A DNA stretch of 64,000 bases from F22 sp963675625 (GTDB taxonomy: Bacteria > Bacteroidota > Bacteroidia > Bacteroidales > Bacteroidaceae), in the NCBI GenBank assembly GCA_963675625.1, contig OY776497.1, positions 496,001-560,000 of the forward strand, written 5' to 3'. Of this stretch, positions 17,092 through 26,332 are shown piece after piece. Under the pieces are notes generated by a model. That model saw only the letters and a program-made list of their open reading frames with translations. It did no database searches and was not told where the DNA came from. Position 1 is the first letter of the stretch. Every line of letters starts with the position of its first letter. The position numbers were made by a program, and so were the translations under genes.

Positions 17092-18570
17092 TTATTTTTG
17101 ATAGATACGCACATAATCTACACTATATTCCTGTGGGAATGAGCACTCAATAGGACGACCGTTGTTACCACCGATAGCCAAATTAAGCATCATACGTTGA
17201 CCAAAACCTTCAAAATCATTTTTATAAGGGTTGATACTTCCACCATCTGATGCTCCATGAGCGCCCTTATTCCAAGTGTTATTCAGGTCCGTTTCATTGA
17301 GCAATTTACCATCGAGATAAAGACGAATAAACGACTCATCCCACACCATTGTCCAAATATGATACTTATCTGCCCACTTCTTATCATTTGACGTAAAGTC
17401 AGTAATAGGATAGTTTTGAGAATCCCAAGTTCCACTCCAGCGATAGTCACCACCCCAGCAGACATTGGCATGAATTCTCTCTTTATAGAACTCCAACATA
17501 TCGATTTCCCCTCCTAGAGGCCATTCATACCAGTTTCCAGTACTCCAGATAGCAGGCCAGCAACCTTGAGTTACAGGAATTTTAGCACGCACCTCCATAT
17601 AGCCATATCTAAAGGCATAGTCACCCTTAACGACTAAGCACGCTGAAGTATATTCAGCATATTCACGAGTTTGTTTCCATGCATTGCCACCAGAAGCATT
17701 TGGATTGTAATTAGGGTTCTTCACTCTCTCTTCACGTGCAGTAATCACAAGTGCATCTCCCTTTTGTACAGCATTATTACTGCTATACCATTGATCTTCC
17801 TCATTGCGTTGGAATCCTTCCTCCATAGTCCACATATCGGGGTTTGGCGCACCTTCACCATTGAACTCATCGTGCCATACCAATGTGTATTCCTCATTGT
17901 CTACAGTCACCTTGTCATCATCAGGTACCCCCAATCCATCAGGCAAATAATCAGCCTCATTGGCTGGTTTCACATAGTTTACTTTGATGAAGTACATCAC
18001 AGTATGTACGTGTTTGTTCAACTCATAGCCACTGGCATTCTTTACAGTAATAGGCACCACATACGTTGCACTTTTACGAAGAGTATTCTGAATATAATCA
18101 ATCAGTTTCTCTGTATAAATAGTCAATGAAGCATCTTCCGAAAGAGTTGATCCAGCCTTTAGTTTCATCTTATCCCCCGATAGGAAATAATACTCATCAG
18201 GTAATATCTGTACTTTTTCATACTTCTCGTACACTCCCCCATTAGGTGCCTTCGCTATCGCCTGAGCGAGAGAATCGGCATCCACTAGAAGCTCCACACT
18301 AGCATCGACACTAGCTGTGCGATTCTGATAAAGAGCAATATTGAGATCGATGACTTCGTTGCGCTGAGTTTTGTTTTCATCATAGGTGAATGTCTTTGTA
18401 ATATTACATTCTCCCCCATCCCACACATCACGAGCCTGCTTCAACACCAGCTGATTGAGATCGAGTTGACCGTTATAACTCAAATCAACAGATTCTTTGT
18501 TGCAGCTATACAGCACAGCCGAGCAAGCAAAAAGACTCAGTGCAGTTATTCTTATAATTTGATTTTTCAT
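17092..18570 (-). CDS. GH16 endo-glycanase lipoprotein with N-terminal accessory domain
   Basis: A 492-residue protein with a lipobox signal (CSAVLYSC, Cys about residue 23). Residues about 35-200 form a DUF1735-like beta domain (ASVDASVELLVDADSLAQAI; YVVPITVKNASGY), common in surface proteins of these loci. Residues about 225-492 are GH16: LVWHDEFNGEGAPNPDMWT, GYMEVRAKIPVTQGCWPAIW, and the catalytic GEIDMLEF (Glu355 nucleophile, Glu360 acid/base), ending VDYVRIYQK. GH16 enzymes cleave beta-1,3 or beta-1,4 glucans or galactans. Next to a GH43_24-like enzyme, endo-beta-1,3-galactanase is attractive, but laminarinase cannot be excluded. The lipid anchor suggests surface action. Confidence 0.88.
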   Translation of the reverse strand: MKNQIIRITALSLFACSAVLYSCNKESVDLSYNGQLDLNQLVLKQARDVWDGGECNITKTFTYDENKTQRNEVIDLNIALYQNRTASVDASVELLVDADSLAQAIAKAPNGGVYEKYEKVQILPDEYYFLSGDKMKLKAGSTLSEDASLTIYTEKLIDYIQNTLRKSATYVVPITVKNASGYELNKHVHTVMYFIKVNYVKPANEADYLPDGLGVPDDDKVTVDNEEYTLVWHDEFNGEGAPNPDMWTMEEGFQRNEEDQWYSSNNAVQKGDALVITAREERVKNPNYNPNASGGNAWKQTREYAEYTSACLVVKGDYAFRYGYMEVRAKIPVTQGCWPAIWSTGNWYEWPLGGEIDMLEFYKERIHANVCWGGDYRWSGTWDSQNYPITDFTSNDKKWADKYHIWTMVWDESFIRLYLDGKLLNETDLNNTWNKGAHGASDGGSINPYKNDFEGFGQRMMLNLAIGGNNGRPIECSFPQEYSVDYVRIYQK

Positions 18571-18586
18571 TCTATTGAGGTATTAA

Positions 18587-18637
18587 CCTACATTATTCAT
18601 GCGTCTAGGCTCCTCCTATCTGCCTGAATAATGTAGG
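18587..18637 (-). promoter_or_regulatory. Intra-operon hairpin between surface-protein and enzyme genes
   Basis: CCTACATTATTCA (18587-18599) and TGAATAATGTAGG (18625-18637) form a perfect 13-bp stem in the 79-bp gap between the F5/8 lipoprotein gene and GH16. No T tract follows in the minus direction, so it is more likely an RNA-processing or 3'-stabilising element, or a partial attenuator, than a full terminator. It would let the SusC/SusD part be expressed more than the enzymes. Confidence 0.6.
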
Positions 18638-18649
18638 ATAGATTTATAA

Positions 18650-19543
18650 TTAATCGAGTTCAGCAGTTTCAGGATCATATATCTGCACGTCTACATCGTA
18701 AAAGGCGATTTCGGCTACGTGAAAATATTTTTTGTCCTGTGAACTATGCGTTACGTTGAAACGAAAATGCGTGAATGCTTTATCTGGGTTCACGTAAGCA
18801 GATGAATACTTCGTCGATTTCTTAGCAGGCAGATCAGTCAGTGTAGAGACTGTCTCCCAATTCTCCCCATCAGTACTGATTTGCAATTCGGCAACAGTAG
18901 GGAAACCATCGGTATTGGATGTATTACGAGTATAATACTCAAAAGCAAATGTCTCATGTGCCTCATTAAAATCTATTTGGATATAGTGAGGTAGAGCAAC
19001 TTGAGGTGAATGCCAATTGGTATGGAAGAAATTATTCAAGTCACCATCAATAAGGGCATCGAAATACCCTTCAGAACTATCTGGATAATTACAAGATAAT
19101 TGGCTACGCACCAAACTGACCTTAGTACGCTTTTCTGTAACTGTAGCAGGTGCTTTTCCAGAATGAGCTGTCACCTCAGTCACTTCACTACCTTCATGCT
19201 TGGCATTGAAAGTTTGAAAAGAGAAAGAGTAATCACCGAAACGAGCACGAGTATTGTCGATAAGCAACTCATTAGTGCCTTTTGAGACCAACTTACACAC
19301 GTCTTTTTTCTGCAACGGATCATTGTAACGAATCTGCATATAAGCAAAATCTTCTTCAGGGTTCGTCCAAGTGAGTTTAATCTGACCAGGCAAGGCTTCG
19401 CTTGTTACAGCCGACGCACTGATAGCCGTTGGAGCAGCAGTGCTACCCACGCATTCGAATTCCTCTAACCTGGCATCACATGCAGTAGCCGTACATAGCA
19501 CAATACATGCAGCAGCTATCATAAGGTTATAATTGAATTTCAT
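18650..19543 (-). CDS. Surface glycan-binding lipoprotein with Fn3-like and F5/8 type C (discoidin) domains
   Basis: A 297-residue lipoprotein from ATG 19543 (MKFNYNLMIAAACIVLC; lipobox before Cys in TATACDARL). Residues about 30-125 form an Fn3-like DUF4959-type domain (GQIKLTWTNPEEDFAYMQIRYN). Residues about 145-290 form an F5/8 type C/CBM32-like jelly-roll (YFDALIDGDLNNFFHTNWHS, LPHYIQIDFNEAHETFAFEY, ELQISTDGENWETVSTL). It occupies the SusE-like slot after susD, 42 bp downstream of it, and probably binds the target glycan at the cell surface. No catalytic motif is present. Confidence 0.82.
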   Translation of the reverse strand: MKFNYNLMIAAACIVLCTATACDARLEEFECVGSTAAPTAISASAVTSEALPGQIKLTWTNPEEDFAYMQIRYNDPLQKKDVCKLVSKGTNELLIDNTRARFGDYSFSFQTFNAKHEGSEVTEVTAHSGKAPATVTEKRTKVSLVRSQLSCNYPDSSEGYFDALIDGDLNNFFHTNWHSPQVALPHYIQIDFNEAHETFAFEYYTRNTSNTDGFPTVAELQISTDGENWETVSTLTDLPAKKSTKYSSAYVNPDKAFTHFRFNVTHSSQDKKYFHVAEIAFYDVDVQIYDPETAELD

Positions 19544-19585
19544 ATTTATATATACTTTATTATTACAAGTTATACTGATCAAGAA

Positions 19586-21250
19586 TTACCAACCAGGATT
19601 CTGAGTCAGATTAGGATTCTTCAAACATTCCGACTGAGGGATAGGGAAAAGATACATTTTATCGTCCCAAGTCAATGCCTTAGTAGTCGTATGATAGCTG
19701 AATGTATCATCGTCATTTTTGGTAATTGTCATACGTTTGATACTAGTGAATCCTCCCTCTTTCCAACGACGCACATCCCAGAAGCGATGCTGTTCGAAAG
19801 CCAATTCGACCATACGTTCATTCTTATAGCGAGTCCAGAACTCATCTGCAGAAATGCTGCTTGGGAAACCAGGCATATCTACTCCAGTACGAGCACGCAC
19901 TACATTGACCGCTTCAACAGCAGTCAGATTCAGTCCAGCAGCTGTCTGATTGGCCGATCCAGTGTAACGGAATATCGCTTCGGCATAGTCCAAGTAGAAC
20001 TCACCCAAACGGAATACCACCCAACTATGGCGCTTTCCACCAGTACCATTACCAGCACTGATATCAATTGAACCATCTAGGTACTTTTTCAAGTAATAAC
20101 CAGTAGGTGTAGCATTGGCAACAGGCAATCCATTGCGTCCACCAGCATATATCTCAAGTGGATTGGCATTGGCATTTGGCCATTTGTCGCCATTGCACGC
20201 AATAGTCATCTTCAGACGTGGGTCACGACCTGCATAAGGATCGTTTTCATCAGGTACGCCACCATTCTTCATCTCATAAGCATCCACCAAAGTTTGCGTA
20301 GGACAGTTGCCCGACTGCGCATTTTCCATTCCAGCAGGATAGTTGTAATACTCTGGAGAATTGGTATCACCAATACGACGCACAAAAAGCATCTCCTTGG
20401 CCTTGTAGTTGTCAGGCCCCCAAATATCAGTGTAAGCACCCAACTTGATGCCATTTTCTTTGGCATAGATAATCACATCCTGACTAGCCTTCGCAGCAGC
20501 AAGCCACAAAGACTTATCGTCAGCCGTATTGAACAACTTGCTAGCACGATATAGAGCAGCACGCGCCTTCAAAGCCAATGCAGCACCACGTGTCACACGA
20601 CCATTATCGGGCGAATCACCACTAGCAGCATCGTCACTCAATCCTGTATAAGTTGTTGGCAACTCTGGAGCCACCGCGTCACATTCACTGATGATAAAGT
20701 CGAAAACAGCATCAGCCGACGTACGACTCATTGTATTGGCTTGTTCCTCTGTTAGCACATCCGTAGTAAAAGGCACATCACCATAAGCACGTACTAATCT
20801 AAAGTAGTAATAAGCACGCAACAGACGCACTTCGTACTGATAGCGATTGTAACGCTTCATCTGTGCTTCATAATCGATCGTAAAACGAAGGTCATAGAAG
20901 TCAAGGTCACTTCCTTCTTTCAAGAAGTAATTGGCCGCGCGGATACCGCTATACACATCCCATATAGATTTGCTATTAATAGCACTCCATCCTCCATTGG
21001 TATAATCAAATACAGACGACCAAGTGATAGCCATTTCAGCCTCATCACAAGCCGAAGCAAGACTAGATGTACCAGGTAGATCGTTATCAAGATACGAATA
21101 AATGTTGTTCACAAACTGAGACGTACGGTCAAAGTCAGTGAAGACATAAGTTTTATCATAATTGGTATATTCATGATAGTTCATCTCGTCAGTACACGAA
21201 GATAAAGCTGCCAAAAAAGCTATACCAAAACATATATTTTTGAATTTCAT
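19586..21250 (-). CDS. SusD-like lipoprotein (second pair of the locus)
   Basis: A 554-residue SusD/RagB-family lipoprotein (signal peptide with Cys in LAALSSC near residue 19). Family features include YRYQYEVRLLRAYYYFRLVRAYGDVPFTTDVL (the helical core), RGAALALKARAALYRASKLF, VVFRLGEFYLDYAEAIFRYT, YKNERMVELAFEQHRFWDVR, and the end LFPIPQSECLKNPNLTQNPGW. It would act with the SusC encoded 41 bp upstream. The C-terminal NPNLTQNPGW is shared almost exactly with the other SusD of this locus (GLTQNPGW), as expected of the family. Confidence 0.95.
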   Translation of the reverse strand: MKFKNICFGIAFLAALSSCTDEMNYHEYTNYDKTYVFTDFDRTSQFVNNIYSYLDNDLPGTSSLASACDEAEMAITWSSVFDYTNGGWSAINSKSIWDVYSGIRAANYFLKEGSDLDFYDLRFTIDYEAQMKRYNRYQYEVRLLRAYYYFRLVRAYGDVPFTTDVLTEEQANTMSRTSADAVFDFIISECDAVAPELPTTYTGLSDDAASGDSPDNGRVTRGAALALKARAALYRASKLFNTADDKSLWLAAAKASQDVIIYAKENGIKLGAYTDIWGPDNYKAKEMLFVRRIGDTNSPEYYNYPAGMENAQSGNCPTQTLVDAYEMKNGGVPDENDPYAGRDPRLKMTIACNGDKWPNANANPLEIYAGGRNGLPVANATPTGYYLKKYLDGSIDISAGNGTGGKRHSWVVFRLGEFYLDYAEAIFRYTGSANQTAAGLNLTAVEAVNVVRARTGVDMPGFPSSISADEFWTRYKNERMVELAFEQHRFWDVRRWKEGGFTSIKRMTITKNDDDTFSYHTTTKALTWDDKMYLFPIPQSECLKNPNLTQNPGW

Positions 21251-21291
21251 ATAAGTAACTGTTTTAATAGTTATAGTTTTTTTCCTTATAC

Positions 21292-24200
21292 TTACAGTCC
21301 AATAGATAGACCTACATGTACAGATCGTGTAGCAGGATTCAAGCTACTAGAAACCTCTGGATCAGTAATATCGTCATTATCTACACTGAAAAGATCTACA
21401 CCACGCACATATACCTTAGCTTGTTTCAACTTAATCTTGCTGATCCAGTCGGAAGGCAATTTGTAATACACCTCAGCGTTACGCAATTTAAGGAAAGAGC
21501 GGTCAACCAACCACACAGAACTTTCCTGATTGTTATTGTCCACCGTTTCATTAGTAAGACGAGGGAAACGCGCATTTGGATTTTCAGGAGTCCAACGATT
21601 GTTGTAGTAATACTGCGAAATATTCGAGTTGTCGACCAACGGACGATACATCACACCATCCAACAAAGCAGTATAATTGGCAACCCCCTGGAAGTTGGCA
21701 TTAAAACCAAGTCCCTTCCATTCAGCACCTACATGGAAACCATAGTAGATTTCAGGCACATCACTGCTATACCCCATAGGCACCTTATCATATTCATTGA
21801 TCACATGATCCCCATTCACATCTTTGTATTTGATGTCACCAGGTTTCACTGGACCAAACTGCTGAGGATAGCTGTTCTCAATATCCGCTTCATCCACAAA
21901 ATAACCAATAGCCTGCAATGCATAGATTTGACCCACACGATTGCCCTTATAGTTTAGATAATCATACGCTTTAGGTTCTTCAAGCATCTCCTTGATTTCG
22001 CTACGACTGAAAGAGAAGTTACCACCAGCACTTACCTGCACGTTACCAATATTGGCCGTATAGTCAAGCGCCACTTCTACCCCGTGACTATCCACGATAC
22101 CAGCATTCTTATAGGCACCATCATTACCCAACACGGATGAGTTTTGACCAGAAGTAGCCACCCAGATATCCGAACGGCGTTCGTAGAATCCATCTACAGC
22201 AATGTTCAATCCTTTAAGCAAAGTCATATCAAGACCCACATTGTATTTATGCGCTTTTTCAGTTGTTCCGTTGAGAGAAGGCAAGCGACCTTCAGACCAA
22301 CCGCCACCACTGAAGTTATCATCAATAGGATAGCCATCAGCACTATTTACTGTACTATTCCAATATCCATTATATAGAATATTATCAGTCTGATTGTATG
22401 GAATATTATCTGTCTGAATGACACCGAATGAAGCACGCAACTTCAAGAAATCGATGATATTCTGATTCTTCATCCATTCTTCGTTCGAGATAACCCAAGA
22501 CAATCCCACAGTAGGCATCACACCCCAGCGAGTATCCGAAGGCAATCGGTTGGAAGCCGAAGAAGTCAGCGTAAAGTCTGCAAAATAACGCTTGTCATAT
22601 CCATAGTGCGTATACCAAGCCACATTTTGTGTGTACCAAGTCGTATTGGTACCATTCTTATTATCATACTTGTACGTATATAGCAACGCAGTGTACAGAC
22701 TATGCTTACCAAACTGATGCGTCCAGTCCACATTGGCATGGAAGTTCAGCGAACGATGCTGCCAGTCAAGCTTCGCGAAGTCATCTCCACCAGTTACACC
22801 ACCTACTGTACCCCCTTCAAACTTACTAAATTCTACAGGTTGTCCGTTCTCCCATTTAGTGACACTAGTCATACCATACTTCTGCGAACGACGGTAATCT
22901 TCCCAATAAGAAGCGATATTATCATATCCTACGCGCACCGATGCCCCTAAACCTTTGGTAATAGACGACAGGTCTTGACGCAGACTCATATCTGCATACA
23001 ACGCACGAGTGTGATCCTTAGTATATCCACGACCTTGAGCTAAATACACAGGGTTATGGCCACCATCCCAAGTAGCATTACCACCCCATAGACCACTTTC
23101 GGTACGAATAGGGAAAGCAGCAGCAGGGACATCAAACACACGACGCACAAGCTCTTCACCACCAGAAGCAGGACGGCTATATTCATTCAACAGCCCCATC
23201 ACATTGGCCTGCATCTTGGTAGTCGGGGTCAAGTCAATATCAAGATTTGAACGGAAGTTCGCTTTCGAATATTTATTTTGTGTTGAATATCCATCATTGG
23301 CATGCGCATTCTTAATGAAACCATGGTCACTTTGCAGATTCAACATCGTAAAATAACGTACATTGACCGATCCACCACGGAAAGTAAGCGTAGCAATATC
23401 AGACGAACTGTTATCTCTGAACACCTCATCCGCCCAGTTTACATTGGGATATAGATTGGGATAATTGCCACTCTTGAAAGCATTCAATTCATCTTGTGTA
23501 TATCGCGACGCCTTGCCATCATTGGCCAAAGCCTCATTCATAGCCGAAGCATAGGTGTAGCCATCAGTCATTTTAGGGATACGTACTTGCGTATTGAACG
23601 CATGATCGTAGCTAAACTTAATCTCGCGGCTACAATACTTACCACGTTTGGTCACGATATTGACCACCCCATTGATACCACGATAGCCGTATAAAGCCAC
23701 AGCCGCGGCATCACGCAACACCGATACCGACTCCACTTCTTCGGGAGTGATAAAATTGAGCACATTGTAGTTATTATCACGCTCCAAACCATCAACCAAC
23801 ACCAAAATGCCATTGTTGTTATTGAGCGTTTGTATACCACGGATACTCATCGAAGGAATTTGATCCCACACCTCACCTGTTTTCTGCAACGTAGTCAATC
23901 CAGCCACATTGCCATACAGCGCATTACCAATATTGAATGCAGAGCGATTGTCGATCTGATCGGCATACACTGTCGATACCGCCCCAGTCGATTCGGCACG
24001 AGTCTGATGCAAATCAAAGCCATAGTTCACATGCTCAGAGGCATAATCCATGACAACCGTCATACTCTTATTGTCCGTCACTGGCACCACCTTCGTCGCA
24101 TCGTCCCAAGTAAGCACTTTGAGACTGCTTCCTTGCTCCGCAGCTATGGTAAACGTACCATTCTCATCGGTAGCCACCTGCACCTGCGGATTGCTTTCGA

Positions 24201-24333
24201 TAAAAACCAAAGCTCCCCCTACTGGGTTTCCTTTTTTATCTATCACCTTGCCCGAGACGTTGCCATCTTGTGCATAAGCATGCAGGGTGGCAGATGCCAT
24301 CAAGGCGAAAGCTAAAAACTTATATTTCTTCAT
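21292..24333 (-). CDS. SusC-like TonB-dependent transporter (second pair)
   Basis: A complete 1013-residue transporter: signal peptide (ending HAYAQ), carboxypeptidase-regulatory-like domain (about 25-95; GNVSGKVIDKKGNPVGGALV), plug domain (about 110-235; PSMSIRGIQTLNNNNGILVL, EEVESVSVLRDAAAVALYGY, GINGVVNIVTKRG) and a barrel to the C-terminus (VHVGLSIGL). It imports the glycan product with the SusD protein encoded immediately downstream. This plug is somewhat unusual in using VLVDGLERDNNYNVLNFI. The ligand is inferred from the locus enzymes only. Confidence 0.95.
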   Translation of the reverse strand: MKKYKFLAFALMASATLHAYAQDGNVSGKVIDKKGNPVGGALVFIESNPQVQVATDENGTFTIAAEQGSSLKVLTWDDATKVVPVTDNKSMTVVMDYASEHVNYGFDLHQTRAESTGAVSTVYADQIDNRSAFNIGNALYGNVAGLTTLQKTGEVWDQIPSMSIRGIQTLNNNNGILVLVDGLERDNNYNVLNFITPEEVESVSVLRDAAAVALYGYRGINGVVNIVTKRGKYCSREIKFSYDHAFNTQVRIPKMTDGYTYASAMNEALANDGKASRYTQDELNAFKSGNYPNLYPNVNWADEVFRDNSSSDIATLTFRGGSVNVRYFTMLNLQSDHGFIKNAHANDGYSTQNKYSKANFRSNLDIDLTPTTKMQANVMGLLNEYSRPASGGEELVRRVFDVPAAAFPIRTESGLWGGNATWDGGHNPVYLAQGRGYTKDHTRALYADMSLRQDLSSITKGLGASVRVGYDNIASYWEDYRRSQKYGMTSVTKWENGQPVEFSKFEGGTVGGVTGGDDFAKLDWQHRSLNFHANVDWTHQFGKHSLYTALLYTYKYDNKNGTNTTWYTQNVAWYTHYGYDKRYFADFTLTSSASNRLPSDTRWGVMPTVGLSWVISNEEWMKNQNIIDFLKLRASFGVIQTDNIPYNQTDNILYNGYWNSTVNSADGYPIDDNFSGGGWSEGRLPSLNGTTEKAHKYNVGLDMTLLKGLNIAVDGFYERRSDIWVATSGQNSSVLGNDGAYKNAGIVDSHGVEVALDYTANIGNVQVSAGGNFSFSRSEIKEMLEEPKAYDYLNYKGNRVGQIYALQAIGYFVDEADIENSYPQQFGPVKPGDIKYKDVNGDHVINEYDKVPMGYSSDVPEIYYGFHVGAEWKGLGFNANFQGVANYTALLDGVMYRPLVDNSNISQYYYNNRWTPENPNARFPRLTNETVDNNNQESSVWLVDRSFLKLRNAEVYYKLPSDWISKIKLKQAKVYVRGVDLFSVDNDDITDPEVSSSLNPATRSVHVGLSIGL

Positions 24334-24379
24334 GTTATTTTTCTTTCTTAATCAGTTTACTGATACTGTTCCTTATCAC

Positions 24380-26296
24380 TTAGTTCCAACCAGGATTCTG
24401 CGTTAGGCCATATCCCTTATTCACTTCTGAAGGAGGGAAAGCAGACAGATACCATTTAGGGCTGAAGCTAGTCCACCAAGCACGTGAGGAGTTGCTCAAC
24501 ACAAATGATTCATAACGGAAATCCTGAGGTTTTTGAGGATAGGTTGATGAGTTACCATTACCACCACTCCAAGGTAGATCGCCACCACCATCGTTACGGT
24601 AGATACGCAAACCATGAAGTTTCTTTTGGAATAGATCGGCACGTTTATAACGAATCATATCGAAGAATCGTACATCTTCTAGTCCTAGTTCACAGGCACG
24701 TTCACGCAATATTTCTTCCAATAAAGCCGCCTTATCAGTAAGCAGATGTTTGCTTGGATTGCACGCATTCAAATCGCCCAATCCCACACGAGCACGCACC
24801 TTATTGACATTGTTGATAGCACCTTGCGCATCACCTGTTTGCAAGCAAGCTTCGGCATAGATAAGATACAGTTCAGATAAGCGTAGATATGGCCATTCTA
24901 GATAATTGCCCGCTAGACTACCCTTACCTTCTTTGAAGAACTTGTATAGAGAGAATCCAGTAGCCACACGACCTGTTTCGGTTTTAGTATCGTTGACATT
25001 TTCACGTCCACCAATCCATAGTTCGGCAGCATGGTCACCATAACGCGCACCATTGACCAAGATGGTTTCATACAAACGTGGGTCACGGTTAGGAGTGTTA
25101 TAATCGTTATTATTAAAGAATGGTTGTGCACCATCTTGTAGTGAATCATCACTAAAGGCAGTCCCATCACTCATAGGAAACATTTCCATAAACTCGAGTG
25201 TAGGAGTATATCCACCAAAAGTAACCCATTCACCCCAGTAATACCACCATTCCCAGTTGTATTTACCGATGATACGAGTAGAGATAATCAGTTCTTTATT
25301 GTTCTGACGCACGAAATACGCCTTATTGAAAGCCTCACGATAATCATCACATGTCGTTCCAGTAGCCTGTGTCAATTCATAATACCCCTTGCTACTCAAC
25401 TCAGTAAAGAAAGCCTTGCAAGCATCATAACAACGTTGCCACCATTCCGCATTGTATCCACCATACCAAGCTTGCTTATTTTCGATAGCCGTTTGTGGAG
25501 GTTCCGTACAATATGGTTCATTATCATTGAACAAAGGACTAGCTGCAAATAGTAACACCTTACACTTCAATCCCATAGCAGCCGCTTTGGTAAAACGTCC
25601 TTGCCAGTTGACATCGTCACTACCTAAATCCCAAGGCAACTCAGGCGTATTGGCTGCTTCATCAAGCAACGAGCAGATAAAGTTGGCAGTTTCCTCAGCC
25701 GTAGCACGAGGTACATCATACTGCGCTTCTACCCCATAAGTACCTTTTACAATAGGCAGCCCACCGAAGTGTCGGAAAAGGTCGAAATATCGTGAAGCGA
25801 TAAGCACCTTCGCCTCAGCAGTAAGGCGTGCTTTCTCTGCATTCTCCATATCAGGCACACGGTCTACATTTTCGATAAACATCCATGAAGCACGGATAGC
25901 CTGCCAACAATTTTCCTTGTTGTATCCAAAACGCGTTTCGCTAGTACCATCTTCGTTACTCGCTTTATATGCACCAGAATAGTATTCACGGTTCACCCCA
26001 TCCCATGAGTTATGACTGTGGAAACAGTCACTCAAGGTCTCAAACATACCCGTGTTCATCTTACCATCTACATCATTCCAGTTGGTAGCTAAGCCATAAT
26101 ACAGCTTACTATAGGTTTTCCAGAGAAAGGCACGTGCATATTCAGCTTTGCTAAAGATAGTATCCTGATTCATATCACCTGTATCAGGAGCCTTCTCCAA
26201 GAAGTTGTCACCAAACTTTATAGGATCGACACATGAAGAGAGCACAAGAGTGACTCCAATAAATGCCGCAACAAACCATTTAGTTAGATTTTTCAT
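24380..26296 (-). CDS. SusD-like lipoprotein (first pair of the locus)
   Basis: A 638-residue SusD/RagB lipoprotein, longer than its paralogue in the same operon. The signal peptide leads to the lipobox TLVLSSC (Cys about residue 22). Recognisable parts: LTAEAKVLIASRYFDLFRHF, FTKAAAMGLKCKVLLFAASPLF, YLEWPYLRLSELYLIYAEAC, INNVNKVRARVGL, ERACELGLEDVRFFDMIRYK, and the end FPPSEVNKGYGLTQNPGWN. It lies 36 bp after its SusC partner. Two SusC/SusD pairs in one operon suggest that two size or branching classes of the glycan are taken up. Confidence 0.95.
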   Translation of the reverse strand: MKNLTKWFVAAFIGVTLVLSSCVDPIKFGDNFLEKAPDTGDMNQDTIFSKAEYARAFLWKTYSKLYYGLATNWNDVDGKMNTGMFETLSDCFHSHNSWDGVNREYYSGAYKASNEDGTSETRFGYNKENCWQAIRASWMFIENVDRVPDMENAEKARLTAEAKVLIASRYFDLFRHFGGLPIVKGTYGVEAQYDVPRATAEETANFICSLLDEAANTPELPWDLGSDDVNWQGRFTKAAAMGLKCKVLLFAASPLFNDNEPYCTEPPQTAIENKQAWYGGYNAEWWQRCYDACKAFFTELSSKGYYELTQATGTTCDDYREAFNKAYFVRQNNKELIISTRIIGKYNWEWWYYWGEWVTFGGYTPTLEFMEMFPMSDGTAFSDDSLQDGAQPFFNNNDYNTPNRDPRLYETILVNGARYGDHAAELWIGGRENVNDTKTETGRVATGFSLYKFFKEGKGSLAGNYLEWPYLRLSELYLIYAEACLQTGDAQGAINNVNKVRARVGLGDLNACNPSKHLLTDKAALLEEILRERACELGLEDVRFFDMIRYKRADLFQKKLHGLRIYRNDGGGDLPWSGGNGNSSTYPQKPQDFRYESFVLSNSSRAWWTSFSPKWYLSAFPPSEVNKGYGLTQNPGWN

Positions 26297-26332
26297 ATTC
26301 TTAAATTCATTATTTTAGTGTGAAACAATGGA

